Notes: a model not told the origin generated them from the letters alone. Shown: positions 20,997 to 29,048, counted from the stretch's first letter. The stretch is DNA of 64,000 nucleotides from Thiorhodovibrio litoralis (GCF_033954455.1 NZ_CP121473.1:372001-436000); one strand, 5' to 3'. Made by a program: numbers and translations.

Positions 20997-23189
20997 ATGC
21001 CCACGATTGTTGCCATGATTGAGCCGCAGGATATCTTCACCTACCGCAAGCACTGGGCGCACAAATTCGGCACCGCCCCAGAGCTGCCGATGTCGCGTGC
21101 CGAGATGGATCTGCTCGGCTGGGACGCCTGCGATGTGATTATCGTCTGCGGTGATGCCTATGTGGACCATCCCACCTTTGGCATGGCCATTATCGGCCGG
21201 CTGCTTGAGGCCCAGGGGTTTCGCGTCGGCATCATCGCCCAGCCGGACTGGACCAGCGCGGAGGACTTTCGCCGCCTCGGCCGCCCGGAGCTATTTTTCG
21301 GCATCACCGCCGGCAACATGGACTCCATGGTCAACCGCTACACTGCGGAGCGGCGCAAGCGCTCGGACGATGCCTACACCCCGGATGCCATGCCCGACCG
21401 TCGCCCGGATCGCGCGCTGATGGTCTATGCCCAGCGCGCCCGCGAGGCCTTCAAGGACGTTCCCGTCGTGCTTGGCGGCATCGAGGCCAGCTTGCGCCGG
21501 GTGGCCCACTATGATTATTGGTCAGAGAAGGTCCGCCGCAGCGCACTGGTGGATGCCAAAGCGGATATCCTGCTCTATGGCAATGCTGAGCGTGCCCTGG
21601 TTGAACTGGCGCATCGCCTGGCGCGCGGCGAGCTGATTGAACAGATTCGGGATTTGCGCGGCACGGCTTTCATGGTGCGCGAGTTACCGCAGGACTGGGC
21701 GCAGGTCGATGCCAGTGCGCTCGACAAGCCTGGACGCATTGAGCCGCACCCGCATCCCTATCGGGATGAGCCGATTTGTTCAGGACAGCAGAGCCCGACC
21801 GATGCGGCATCGCCGCCCGGGCAGCCGCCCGCATCGCTCGCCCCAGAAGCTCGGCTGGCGCGAAAGGTTCGCGAGCGCACCCTGGTCCGACTCCCGGCGT
21901 ATGAGCAAGTCCGTGCCGACCCGGTGCTCTATGCCCATGCCGCGCGGGTGCTCCATTTAGAAACCAACCCGGGCAACGCTCGCGCCCTGGTGCAGGCGCA
22001 TGGCAATCGGTGGCTGTGGCTGAATCCGCCGCCGATTCCGCTGACCACCACCGAGCTTGATCGTCTCTACGAGCTGCCCTTCGCGCGCCGCCCGCATTCC
22101 AGTTATGGCGATGCGCGCATCCCCGCCTGGGAGATGATCCGCTTCTCGGTCAACATCATGCGCGGCTGTTTCGGCGGCTGCACTTTTTGTTCGATTACCG
22201 AGCACGAGGGGCGGGTCATCCAGAGCCGTTCGCGCGAGTCCATTCTGAGGGAGCTGGAAGACATCCGCGATCGCGCGCCCGACTTCACCGGCGCTATCTC
22301 CGATCTCGGTGGCCCGACCGCCAACATGTGGCGCATGTCCTGCCGCAGCCCCGTCATCGCCGCCGCCTGCCGGCGCTTGTCCTGCGTGCATCCGGACATC
22401 TGCAAGAATCTCAATGCCGACCATGGTCCGCTGATCGGTCTTTACCGCGAGGCGCGCGCGATGCCGGGCATCAAGCGCATTCTTATCGCTTCCGGCCTGC
22501 GTTACGACCTTGCCGTGCGCTCGCCCACCTATATACGTGAGCTGGTCACTCACCATGTCGGTGGCTACCTCAAGATCGCCCCGGAGCACACCGAGCCTGG
22601 ACCTTTGAGCAAAATGCTCAAGCCGGGCATCGGCAGTTTCGAGCGCTTTCGCGAGTTGTTCGAGCGCTACTCGCGCGAGGCTGGCAAGGAGCAGTATCTG
22701 ATTCCCTATTTCATCGCTGCCCATCCCGGTACCACCGATCAGGACATGCTGAACCTCGCGCTGTGGCTGAAGCGCAATGGTTTTCGGCTCGATCAGGTGC
22801 AGTCTTTTCTGCCGACGCCCTTGTCTTTGGCTACCGCGATGTATCACAGCGAGCGCAATCCGCTCAAAATCGTCACCGCAGACTCGGAACAAGTCACAGT
22901 CCCGCGCGGCCAGCGTCAGCGGCGCCTGCACAAGGCCTTTCTGCGCTATCACGACCCGGACAACTGGCCGCTGCTGCGCGAGGCGCTGACACGCATGGGC
23001 CGCGCCGACTTGATTGGCAACGGCAAGCGTCACCTAGTGCCGCGTTTTCAGCCGCCGGGTACTGGTGGGGTGCTGGTTGCGGGGAAAGGTGCATCCAGGG
23101 ATTCGCATCGGGGCATCGGGGATTCGGGGCGGCCCTTGGCGGCGCATTCGGGGCGCTCCCGTCAGGGGCGCTCCGCTCGGCGGCGGTGA
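20997..23189 (+). CDS. ygiQ: YgiQ-family radical SAM protein
   Basis: 730 residues, close to the usual YgiQ size. The N-terminal half is highly conserved ([51 protein letters not shown]). The 4Fe-4S site is C391-x3-C395-x2-C398. The reaction of this family is not established. ATG 20997 or the in-frame ATG 21015 are both plausible starts; E. coli YgiQ has a few residues before IQP, which favours 20997. The C-terminal ~30 residues ([14 protein letters not shown]...RRR) are Arg/Ser/Gly-rich and probably unstructured. It is the last chromosomal gene before the accessory island. Confidence 0.92.
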   Translation: MPTIVAMIEPQDIFTYRKHWAHKFGTAPELPMSRAEMDLLGWDACDVIIVCGDAYVDHPTFGMAIIGRLLEAQGFRVGIIAQPDWTSAEDFRRLGRPELFFGITAGNMDSMVNRYTAERRKRSDDAYTPDAMPDRRPDRALMVYAQRAREAFKDVPVVLGGIEASLRRVAHYDYWSEKVRRSALVDAKADILLYGNAERALVELAHRLARGELIEQIRDLRGTAFMVRELPQDWAQVDASALDKPGRIEPHPHPYRDEPICSGQQSPTDAASPPGQPPASLAPEARLARKVRERTLVRLPAYEQVRADPVLYAHAARVLHLETNPGNARALVQAHGNRWLWLNPPPIPLTTTELDRLYELPFARRPHSSYGDARIPAWEMIRFSVNIMRGCFGGCTFCSITEHEGRVIQSRSRESILRELEDIRDRAPDFTGAISDLGGPTANMWRMSCRSPVIAAACRRLSCVHPDICKNLNADHGPLIGLYREARAMPGIKRILIASGLRYDLAVRSPTYIRELVTHHVGGYLKIAPEHTEPGPLSKMLKPGIGSFERFRELFERYSREAGKEQYLIPYFIAAHPGTTDQDMLNLALWLKRNGFRLDQVQSFLPTPLSLATAMYHSERNPLKIVTADSEQVTVPRGQRQRRLHKAFLRYHDPDNWPLLREALTRMGRADLIGNGKRHLVPRFQPPGTGGVLVAGKGASRDSHRGIGDSGRPLAAHSGRSRQGRSARRR

Positions 23190-23317
23190 CGGCGTGTTAT
23201 CCAATATCCGCCAATTTGGCATTTCGCGGGGAAAAACGCCGCGCATGTACTATGATTTGTAGCAGATATAGACAGCGTGTTGCGGAGGGAAGAGGTAGCG
23301 CTTCGAGTCCCGAGGCT

Positions 23318-23425
23318 GTTTTGGGTCGGGTGACAGTCGCGGGGGACGCCGTAAATCCATCCCTGGAGGCTTCATGGCGGCATCCATGCCGCCAAGACCC
23401 CCGCGCCCGTCACCCGACCCAAAAC
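23318..23425. repeat. Palindromic intergenic element with 17-bp terminal inverted repeats
   Basis: Left end GTTTTGGGTCGGGTGAC (23318-23334) and right end GTCACCCGACCCAAAAC (23409-23425) are perfect inverted repeats. Inside, CGCGGGGG pairs with CCCCCGCG, and TGGCGGCA-TCCA-TGCCGCCA forms a central hairpin. The whole 108 bases could fold into one long cruciform. The internal wording (GACGCCGTAAATCCATCC) resembles a palindromic sequence I recall as common between genes in halophilic and sulfur gammaproteobacteria. That is memory, not a search. It could act as a bidirectional terminator or be a REP/MITE-like element. Confidence 0.7.
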
Positions 23426-23564
23426 CCAAAGCTCCTGGCTGGCATGTCGAGAAGCCGCGGATGGCGCGGATGGCAACGTCCGTCTAGTTCCTCCCAGCTT
23501 GTGGCGCGACGTAAAGTGTCGGCAGTTGCATCAGGCGCGATAGTGTCGCGAAAGAGTGAACTCA

Positions 23565-23637
23565 GTGTGCTAGACAGAATCCGCGATACTGTAATAGACA
23601 GATTCTGTCTAGCACACCTGACCGACATTCTGTCTAG
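23565..23637. repeat. Inverted plus direct repeat cluster at the left edge of the cassette array
   Basis: A perfect 17-bp inverted repeat (23565-23581 and 23601-23617; core GTGCTAGACAGAATC) has a 19-base spacer. A third copy of the half-site, ATTCTGTCTAG, lies at 23627-23637. It ends 6 bases before the first GTTGAAC cassette boundary. It could be an operator, a recombination-associated site or the remnant of an integron attI/promoter region. No integrase is present to decide. Confidence 0.65.
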
Positions 23638-23643
23638 TTAACT

Positions 23644-23989
23644 GTTGAACTAAACCGCCTTTGGCGGGGCTTGGCGCCAAGCCGATAACAAGGAAATGTG
23701 GATACTCGGCAAACCACTGAGACAGGAAGTGGGCGTGTCTGATTCGATAGCGCGACGCAGATCGGCAGGATTGTTACAAAATGATGAAGACTGTCATCCT
23801 CAGGAGATAAGAAAATGCTTTTTTACAACAAGATAGAACCGCGCCGCCTGAACCAGACGGCAGATACAATACCCTCTTTAGCATATTCCCTGCCAGATCC
23901 GATCTCGCCCGCCAGTTAGGCCGTTCCTGAAACTGGCACCGCGCATAAGGCGGTTTAGTCCAACAGACATTTATCCGCCGTGCGCGTCG
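23644..23989 (+). repeat. ~345-bp direct repeat, copy 1 (cassette with 18-bp inverted ends)
   Basis: Nearly identical to 26358-26702 (about 25 differences by eye). It starts GTTGAACTAAACCGCCTT. Near its end AAGGCGGTTTAGTCCAAC is the reverse complement with one mismatch, so the unit has 18-bp terminal inverted repeats. A hairpin (CCGCC-ttt-GGCGG) and the palindrome GCTTGGCGCCAAGC lie just inside the left end. It holds one short open frame and no recognised gene. Confidence 0.85.
23696..23836 (+). CDS. Candidate small ORF, 46 residues, cassette copy 1
   Basis: Begins MWILGKPLRQEVGVSDSI and ends KCFFTTR. The middle (GVSDSI, RSAGLLQNDE, CHPQEIRK) is shared with the ORF in the second repeat copy. 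Purines AAGGAA lie just before the ATG, too close for an ideal ribosome-binding site. No family recognised. Differences between copies are mostly amino-acid changing, so it may not be translated; the cassette could instead act as RNA or as a promoter/structural cassette. Confidence 0.3.
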   Translation: MWILGKPLRQEVGVSDSIARRRSAGLLQNDEDCHPQEIRKCFFTTR

Positions 23990-24053
23990 AACTCAGTGCT
24001 TCGACGGGAACGTCTGTGTGGCGCACGCCGGATAAAATGCTTTTTCGTTAGCT
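23958..24053 (+). repeat. attC site preceding the restriction-modification cassette
   Basis: Half-core GTCCAAC (23958-23964) and cleavage core GTTAGCT (24047-24053) bracket complementary arms: ATTTATCCG with CGGATAAAAT, and CCGTGCGC with GCGCACG. The bottom strand can fold into the extrahelical-base hairpin typical of attC. Length 96 bases. The next gene starts 22 bases after the core. Confidence 0.8.
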
Positions 24054-24075
24054 GCAACACCGCATCAAGATATCT

Positions 24076-24729
24076 ATGAAACCAAAATTGACAATCGAAG
24101 GACTAAGAGCCGAAGCCGCTCGGTTCGCAGAGGTGGAAAGCGCCTACGACGAACCGTCGCTCTACGGCGTAACGGATGGGAAAGCCGTGGGAACGTATCT
24201 TGAGCACAAGTTCACATCCTACCTGGCGAATACGTACACCCATAAAGAGGGCAACTCCGCCTCAGGCATTGATCTTCCTGGGCTCGACGTTGACATCAAG
24301 GTTACAAGTTTCAAACAACCTCAATCCTCATGTCCTTTTAGGTCCGCCTCTCAAAAGATATTCGGTCTCGGATACCATCTGCTCGTCTTTGTGTATGAAA
24401 AGACCGATGATGAGGAAAGTAGAACCGCTTGCCTCAACATGCAACACACGATCTTTGTTGAGAAAGAACGCACGGCGGATTTCCAAACGACAAAGGGTCT
24501 CATAGACATACTTGAAAGAGAAGGCAACAAAGACGACGTTGTCGCATTTATTATCGAACGCAACTTGCCGGTCGACGAAATAGGTGCTGCTCAACTCGCT
24601 GACAGAATTCTTGAAAACCCCCCAAAGCAAGGATACCTAACAATATCCAATGCCCTTCAATGGCGACTACAATATGGTAGGGTCATACAACAGGCTGGCG
24701 CCGTATCCGGCATACTTAGAGTTCGTTGA
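24076..24729 (+). CDS. Type II restriction endonuclease, probable
   Basis: 217 residues. The segment D66-LPGLDVD-I-K75 looks like the D...(D/E)xK catalytic core of PD-(D/E)xK nucleases, flanked by KFTSYLANTYTH and GYHLLVFVYEK. This resembles restriction enzymes, though I cannot name the specificity. It is 3 bases upstream of an N6-adenine methyltransferase gene and shares the same cassette, the usual pairing. It should cut foreign DNA lacking the partner methylation. AT-richer than the host genes. Confidence 0.75.
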   Translation: MKPKLTIEGLRAEAARFAEVESAYDEPSLYGVTDGKAVGTYLEHKFTSYLANTYTHKEGNSASGIDLPGLDVDIKVTSFKQPQSSCPFRSASQKIFGLGYHLLVFVYEKTDDEESRTACLNMQHTIFVEKERTADFQTTKGLIDILEREGNKDDVVAFIIERNLPVDEIGAAQLADRILENPPKQGYLTISNALQWRLQYGRVIQQAGAVSGILRVR

Positions 24730-24732
24730 ACA

Positions 24733-26280
24733 ATGGCAAAAAAGCCTTCCGATAAATGGCAGTTTGGCGACTTTCAGACACCGATTGAACTGGCAAGGAC
24801 GGTCGTCGAGACCCTTAGGGAGGTCCATCATATCGCCCCCGACGTTGTCATTGAGCCAACTTGCGGAAAGGGCTCATTCGTTCGCGCTGCTTACGAAGGA
24901 TTCGAGCATTCACGGATACTTGGTTTTGAAATTAATCCCCGGCATGTCGACGAAGCCAATCGTTTGCTAAATGAAGCTTCCGCGAATGATCGGGCGTTAA
25001 TTAAGCAAGCCGACTTTTTCAATACAGATTGGACCGAGACGCTGTCCAAACTTGTGGGGTTCGTTTTAGTGATAGGGAATCCTCCCTGGGTCACTAGCAG
25101 CGAGTTAGGACTTCTTAACAGCAAGAATCTCCCTGAAAAATCAAACTTTCAGAACCGAAAGGGTATGGAAGCGATAACAGGTTCAGCGAATTTTGACATA
25201 TCTGAATGGATGCTTCTTCAGCATATCCAGTGGCTCTCGAAGAGAGAAGGCGCGATTGCCTATTTGTGTAAGTATTCAGTTGCTCGCAAAGTAATGCGGC
25301 AAGTCAGGCAAAGCGTGAAGCATCGGTTTTTCGGGCATGTTTACCCAATCGACGCAAAGGTTTTCTTCGGTGCCTCAGTGGATGCTTGCCTTTTTCTACT
25401 GACCACTGATGCTGGGGATGCTGATTTTGAACTATACGAGTCACTAGGCGCATCTAAGCCTTCCCGGCTTATCGGCGAAAGGGACGGGTTTATGGTGAAT
25501 GATCTGCTCAATTATGAAAAATGGAAGCATTTGAATGGCCAAGATCCGAAATATATTTGGCGTTCAGGAATCAAACATGATTGTGCAAGAGTGATGGAAA
25601 TGGAACCCCTGGACGGAGCTTACAAGAATGGGCTTAATGAGATCGTCCGCTGCGAGGATGACTACCTATATCCTCTGTTGAAGAGTTCAGATATTGGCAA
25701 CGGCAGAACACAATCCTATAGAAAGGTTGTGTTAGTAACCCAGAAGCGCGTAGGAGATGATACGTCGGTTATCAAGAACCGTGCGCCAAAGACGTGGGGA
25801 TATCTTGTTCAGCACAAGAGCCTTCTTGAAGGTCGTAGAAGCTCAATATACCGAAATCGACCGACTTTTTCTGTCTTCGGAGTTGGTGAATACTCATTTA
25901 AGGATTGGAAAGTAGCTATATCCGGGCTTTATAAGAAACTGCGCTTTAACCTTGTCGGACCGATGGATGGGAAGCCTGTAGCGTTCGATGACACGGTGAA
26001 TTTTTTGGCCTTTGATACCGAAGCCGAAGCGGCGTTTGTTTATCGAATGGTCACTTCGCCTCCCGCGATGGAGTTTCTCGAATCGATGGTGTTCTGGGAC
26101 GAGAAACGGCCTATAACCACGCAATTGTTACGAAGGCTTTCGATCAAAGAAGTCGCGAGAGAAATCGGTTCATTGGAAGAATACCTTAAATGGGCTGATT
26201 CACCGCGCCAAACTCTTGGTCAGCTCGAACTTGGAATAGCAGAGAAGAAAAATCGCTACATCGAAGTCGCTGGCAGCTAA
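24733..26280 (+). CDS. N6-adenine DNA methyltransferase of the cassette restriction-modification system
   Basis: 515 residues. DFQTP near the N-terminus, SAM-binding motif I E41-PTCGKGSF49 and catalytic motif IV N116-PPW119 identify a gamma-class N6-adenine methyltransferase. A long C-terminal part (about 200-515) should carry target recognition. It protects the host site against the endonuclease encoded immediately upstream. The stop overlaps the start of the cassette's attC site (AGCTAAC at 26275), as is usual for compact integron cassettes. Confidence 0.9.
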   Translation: MAKKPSDKWQFGDFQTPIELARTVVETLREVHHIAPDVVIEPTCGKGSFVRAAYEGFEHSRILGFEINPRHVDEANRLLNEASANDRALIKQADFFNTDWTETLSKLVGFVLVIGNPPWVTSSELGLLNSKNLPEKSNFQNRKGMEAITGSANFDISEWMLLQHIQWLSKREGAIAYLCKYSVARKVMRQVRQSVKHRFFGHVYPIDAKVFFGASVDACLFLLTTDAGDADFELYESLGASKPSRLIGERDGFMVNDLLNYEKWKHLNGQDPKYIWRSGIKHDCARVMEMEPLDGAYKNGLNEIVRCEDDYLYPLLKSSDIGNGRTQSYRKVVLVTQKRVGDDTSVIKNRAPKTWGYLVQHKSLLEGRRSSIYRNRPTFSVFGVGEYSFKDWKVAISGLYKKLRFNLVGPMDGKPVAFDDTVNFLAFDTEAEAAFVYRMVTSPPAMEFLESMVFWDEKRPITTQLLRRLSIKEVAREIGSLEEYLKWADSPRQTLGQLELGIAEKKNRYIEVAGS

Positions 26281-26364
26281 CAATCGGATAAGCGCCGACG
26301 CCCAACTGCGGCCTTCGCTAACGCTCAGACCGCAGTTGGCCGCGGGCTATGCAAAACGTTGAAC
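26275..26364 (+). repeat. attC site of the restriction-modification cassette
   Basis: AGCTAAC (26275-26281) and GTTGAAC (26358-26364) bracket the arms CCAACTGCGG and CCGCAGTTGG around a loop containing TTCGCTAACGCTCA. 90 bases. The right core is also the first base set of repeat copy 2. Confidence 0.85.
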
Positions 26365-26702
26365 TAAACCGCCTTCGGCGGGGCTTGGCGCCAAGCTGAT
26401 AACGAGGAAAAATGGATACTCGGAAATCACTGAGACAGGAAGAGGGCGTGTCTGATTCGATAGTGCGATGCAGATCGGCAGGATTGTTACAAAATGATGA
26501 AGGCTGCCATCCTCAGGAGATAAGAAAATTCTTGTTTACAACAAGATTGAACCGCGCCGCCTGAACCAGTCAGCCGATACAATACCCTCTTGAGCATAAT
26601 CCCTGCAAGATCCACTCTCGCCCGTCAGTTAGGCCGTTCCTGAAACTGGCACCGCGCATAAGGCGGTTTAGTCCAACAAACATTTATCCGCCGTGCGCGT
26701 CG
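26358..26702 (+). repeat. ~345-bp direct repeat, copy 2
   Basis: Second copy of the 23644-23989 unit, in the same orientation, placed directly after the restriction-modification cassette. It has the same 18-bp inverted ends and internal hairpins. After the shared GCGCGTCG the copies diverge: here only 15 bases remain before the next core GTTAGGG, so this copy's attC is truncated. Confidence 0.85.
26412..26564 (+). CDS. Candidate small ORF, 50 residues, cassette copy 2
   Basis: Begins MDTRKSLRQEEGVSDSI and ends TTRLNRAA. It shares SLRQE/PLRQE, GVSDSI, RSAGLLQNDE and CHPQEIRK with the copy 1 ORF. GAGGAAAA before the ATG is a reasonable ribosome-binding site. The different N-terminal residues and later stop show indel and stop-codon differences between copies. 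Function unknown; coding status uncertain. Confidence 0.35.
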   Translation: MDTRKSLRQEEGVSDSIVRCRSAGLLQNDEGCHPQEIRKFLFTTRLNRAA

Positions 26703-26717
26703 TGCCATACGTTAGGG
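26671..26717 (+). repeat. Truncated attC site
   Basis: GTCCAAC (26671-26677) to GTTAGGG (26711-26717), only 47 bases. The left arm (ATTTATCCGCCGTGCGC) matches the attC at 23958, but the complementary right arm is missing. It may still mark a cassette junction created by deletion or recombination within the hairpin. Confidence 0.55.
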
Positions 26718-26727
26718 CGCCAGAGCT

Positions 26728-27333
26728 ATGGCTCCAGATCGCGAAGCATATATCTCTGTGATGGTAGAGATTAAGAGGCGAATCGAGGTGATATCTTCCT
26801 TGATTCGAAAAGAGATTGCGGTTAAATACCATGCGACTCATGTGGAGACTATGGTTCTCCAGCTTCGTATGATTCTCGAACTAATTGCGCTCTCCTCACT
26901 GGCTGCAAATCGAGAGATATTTGAGGCCAACAGAAGAAAGTTTGAAGACCACTGGCGAGTCTCAAAAATTATCAAGGATGTCGAGGCGCTGAATCAGAAT
27001 TTTTATCCCATGCCAATTTTGCAGCTGGAAACTCCAGGCGGACCGGCGGAGCAGGAGTTTATCTTAAGGGCTGATGGTTTTCTGACAAAGGATGAGCTGG
27101 TTGAAGTTCACGGGCGATGCGGTGCGGTACTTCATGCTGCTAATCCATACGGCAAGAAGGCGAATTACGGTCAGTTTGAGCAAGAAGTACCAACATGGGT
27201 TACAAAAGTCATGACTCTGCTTGCAGATCACAAGATTCAGTTGCTTGATGATGAAAGCTTTTACTTTGTTCGTATGGAAGACCCGACTGATAAGCGGGTC
27301 CACTTGTGGACATATGGTCGAGCACAGCCCTAA
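26728..27333 (+). CDS. Hypothetical cassette protein, 201 residues
   Basis: No family recognised. The N-terminal half is helical and charged (EIKRRIEVISSLIRKEIAVK, then METMVLQLRMILELIALSSLAA-like), possibly coiled coil or HEPN-like. The C-terminal half is mixed (LTKDELVEVHGRCGAVLHA, ESFYFVRME). No signal peptide or membrane segment. It starts 11 bases after the cassette core at 26717, and its stop codon runs into the attC site at 27328. Its neighbours in the array are defence and toxin-antitoxin genes, which hints at, but does not prove, a defence or stress role. Confidence 0.7.
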   Translation: MAPDREAYISVMVEIKRRIEVISSLIRKEIAVKYHATHVETMVLQLRMILELIALSSLAANREIFEANRRKFEDHWRVSKIIKDVEALNQNFYPMPILQLETPGGPAEQEFILRADGFLTKDELVEVHGRCGAVLHAANPYGKKANYGQFEQEVPTWVTKVMTLLADHKIQLLDDESFYFVRMEDPTDKRVHLWTYGRAQP

Positions 27334-27429
27334 CAATCTCCTTCAGACGGACAAAAGCATAGCGTCATGCCTCTTGCTTTGGCAAAATTTATGCCCCTAT
27401 GCTTTTGCCGCTGAGGAAGGGCGTTAGGC
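27328..27429 (+). repeat. attC site
   Basis: CCCTAAC (27328-27334) and GTTAGGC (27423-27429) bracket long complementary arms: CAAAAGCATAG pairs with CTATGCTTTTG, and CTCCTTCAG is partly complementary to CTGAGGAAG. 102 bases. It overlaps the stop codon of the preceding gene. One of the clearest attC sites in the array. Confidence 0.88.
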
Positions 27430-27461
27430 GTCACACAACACCCTCATCGCGTCGCCACCGA

Positions 27462-27896
27462 ATGGAATACCAACTTGACCTCACCGACGAAGCTAACGAA
27501 GAAATCCGCAAGGAAATCGTTGCTTCACTGGTCGAGTACAACGCCTCGAAGGCAGGCCCGAGCAATGGGCGACCATTGGTCATCGCTTTACGTGACACAT
27601 CTAACACGATCATGGGAGGGTTGTGGGGCAGCACCGGTTTTCAGTGGCTCTTCACCCAACTCCTGGTTGTCCCGGAGGGCCTTCGGGGCCGCGGTGTAGG
27701 AAGCCAACTCATGCGTATGGCTGAAGCTGAGGCCATGGCGAGGGGCTGCCACGGCGCATGGCTCGACACGTTCGAGTTTCAAGCAAGAGGTTTCTACGAG
27801 CGGATCGGCTACAAGTGCTTTGCGCAACTGCCAGAGTATCCATCGGGCTTCTCGCGGTACTTCATGAAGAAGTCACTCGCACCGGTCGCCCTGTGA
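27462..27896 (+). CDS. GNAT-family N-acetyltransferase
   Basis: 144 residues. The acetyl-CoA motif is LLVVPEGLRGRGVGSQLM (R/Q-x-x-G-x-G/A type), followed by GAWLDTFEFQARGFYERIGY, both typical of GNAT enzymes. Substrate unknown; such genes are common integron cassettes. I use ATG 27462, 33 bases after the cassette core; an earlier in-frame start at 27399 would lie inside the attC. Immediately after the stop the sequence reads CCCAAACCCCTCGCTCAAGCGG, which looks like the left part of another attC without a visible right core. Confidence 0.88.
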   Translation: MEYQLDLTDEANEEIRKEIVASLVEYNASKAGPSNGRPLVIALRDTSNTIMGGLWGSTGFQWLFTQLLVVPEGLRGRGVGSQLMRMAEAEAMARGCHGAWLDTFEFQARGFYERIGYKCFAQLPEYPSGFSRYFMKKSLAPVAL

Positions 27897-27967
27897 GCCC
27901 AAACCCCTCGCTCAAGCGGAGCGCCAACCGCCGGCCACCCTTACCGCAACCGAATGGAGAAAAAACT

Positions 27968-28264
27968 GTGAGAAATGCGATCATTGCACTGGTGTCTTCT
28001 ATAGTCATCACCATCAGCTTCCCGATCATCGCCAACGATAACATTGACGGCATGATGTCTATGACAAGCCATCAAACAACTTCAAGGATAATCGATGATG
28101 AGTTGGCCCAAGACAATATAATCGTTGCAAGTGGTGATTTTGGCCAGTGTGTAGCAGGATGCGATAGTGAGCAGGGAATATGTATCGGACAGTGCCAAGG
28201 CAAGGGGCAATGCATTTCAAACTGCCAATCGGCTCATGGTCGTTGTGTAGCTCGTTGCCACTGA
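27968..28264 (+). CDS. Small exported protein with four CX3C motifs
   Basis: 98 residues with a GTG start at 27968 and GGAG about 8 bases upstream. Signal peptide is likely (IIALVSSIVITISFPIIA). The mature C-terminus has eight cysteines as four CxxxC pairs (CVAGC, CIGQC, CISNC, CVARC) spaced 6, 5 and 6 residues apart. Paired CX3C motifs usually form disulfide-linked helical hairpins or bind metal. I do not recognise the family. It shares a cassette interval with the GNAT gene and is followed by the attC at 28326. Confidence 0.65.
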   Translation: MRNAIIALVSSIVITISFPIIANDNIDGMMSMTSHQTTSRIIDDELAQDNIIVASGDFGQCVAGCDSEQGICIGQCQGKGQCISNCQSAHGRCVARCH

Positions 28265-28325
28265 TTATAGACGAGCGGTGCGTGATTGACGGAGTGAATA
28301 CGCTAGCTGGACTAAAATAAAAATT

Positions 28326-28397
28326 CCCTAACAAGTTGCTCCAGCCGAAGCCGGTTTCGCTCTCGCTCAACCGGCTCGGCTGAGCATGGCGTTAGCC
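28326..28397 (+). repeat. attC site
   Basis: CCCTAAC (28326-28332) and GTTAGCC (28391-28397) bracket arms AGCCGAAGCCGG and CCGGCTCGGCT, with outer complement TTGCTCC / GGC-ATGCTCAG-type pairing. 72 bases. It ends 13 bases before the next gene start. Confidence 0.85.
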
Positions 28398-28410
28398 GAA
28401 ATATCAAAAC

Positions 28411-28701
28411 ATGAAAAATCCAGACAGAGAGAAAGTATCACGCTTGGATGCACTACCAAATATTGGAAAGGCGATATCTGCAGATCTTCATTTGATTGGT
28501 ATCGACCATCCTAAAAAGCTTGTTGGAATGGAGCCATTCAAAATGTATGAAAATTTATGCGCAGCAACAGGTAAAAAGCATGACCCTTGCGTGATTGATG
28601 TGTTTATGTCTGCTGTTCATTTTATGGAGGGTGGAGAGCCTCTTCCGTGGTGGTCGTTTACTAAAGAACGAAAAAATAGATTAATTCAGCGTGAGGGATA
28701 A
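28411..28701 (+). CDS. Helix-hairpin-helix Cdd1-like (pathogenicity locus) protein
   Basis: 96 residues. LDALPNIGKAISADLHLIGI is a helix-hairpin-helix-like start. MYENLCAATGKKHDPCVIDV and GGEPLPWWSFTKERK match the small Cdd1/pathogenicity-locus family (PF11731 in my memory). These are often found in mobile cassettes and assumed to bind DNA. The role is not established. It is flanked by attC sites at 28326 and 28767. Confidence 0.8.
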   Translation: MKNPDREKVSRLDALPNIGKAISADLHLIGIDHPKKLVGMEPFKMYENLCAATGKKHDPCVIDVFMSAVHFMEGGEPLPWWSFTKERKNRLIQREG

Positions 28702-28766
28702 AAAAAAGAGTTAGACAGGTCTGGTTCGATTTGGTTCCAAGGAATTGAACCAAACCTAACCAAATC

Positions 28767-28827
28767 GCCTAACGATGGCATTCAGCCGAGCGCGCGAATA
28801 GCGCGCCGGCTGATGCTGACGTTAGGC
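28767..28827 (+). repeat. attC site
   Basis: GCCTAAC (28767-28773) and GTTAGGC (28821-28827) bracket arms GCATTCAGCCG and CGGCTGATGC with a GC-rich loop. 61 bases, the most regular site in the array. Confidence 0.9.
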
Positions 28828-28862
28828 ATGAAATATTCATTTACTCATTTGCACGAAGCACC

Positions 28863-29048
28863 GTGAAAATATCGGAGATTTTAGAACGAGTTAAAGAAGA
28901 TGGTTGGTATGTGGCGGCGACAAGAGGAAGCCACAGGCAGTTTAAGCATCCCGATAAGCCCGGTCGGGTTACGGTGCCCGGCAAGCCAAATGATGACGTG
29001 GCTCCAGGCACAAAGAACAGTATTTTTAAAGAAGTCGGCTGGAAGTGA
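28863..29048 (+). CDS. hicA: HicA-family mRNA interferase toxin
   Basis: 61 residues, GTG start. The dsRBD-like HicA fold is visible: ILERVKEDGWYVAATRGSHRQ with the catalytic histidine in GSHRQF, then GRVTVPGKPNDDVAPGT. It cleaves mRNA when free and is neutralised by HicB, encoded 4 bases downstream. Toxin-antitoxin cassettes are thought to stabilise large integron arrays. Confidence 0.92.
   Translation: MKISEILERVKEDGWYVAATRGSHRQFKHPDKPGRVTVPGKPNDDVAPGTKNSIFKEVGWK

Noticed and set aside
23644-26702. Composite transposon with the 345-bp repeats as insertion sequences
   Set aside because: The repeats encode no transposase and show no target duplication. Their ends coincide with integrase cleavage cores and share an attC arm beyond the inverted ends, so duplicated cassettes explain them better.
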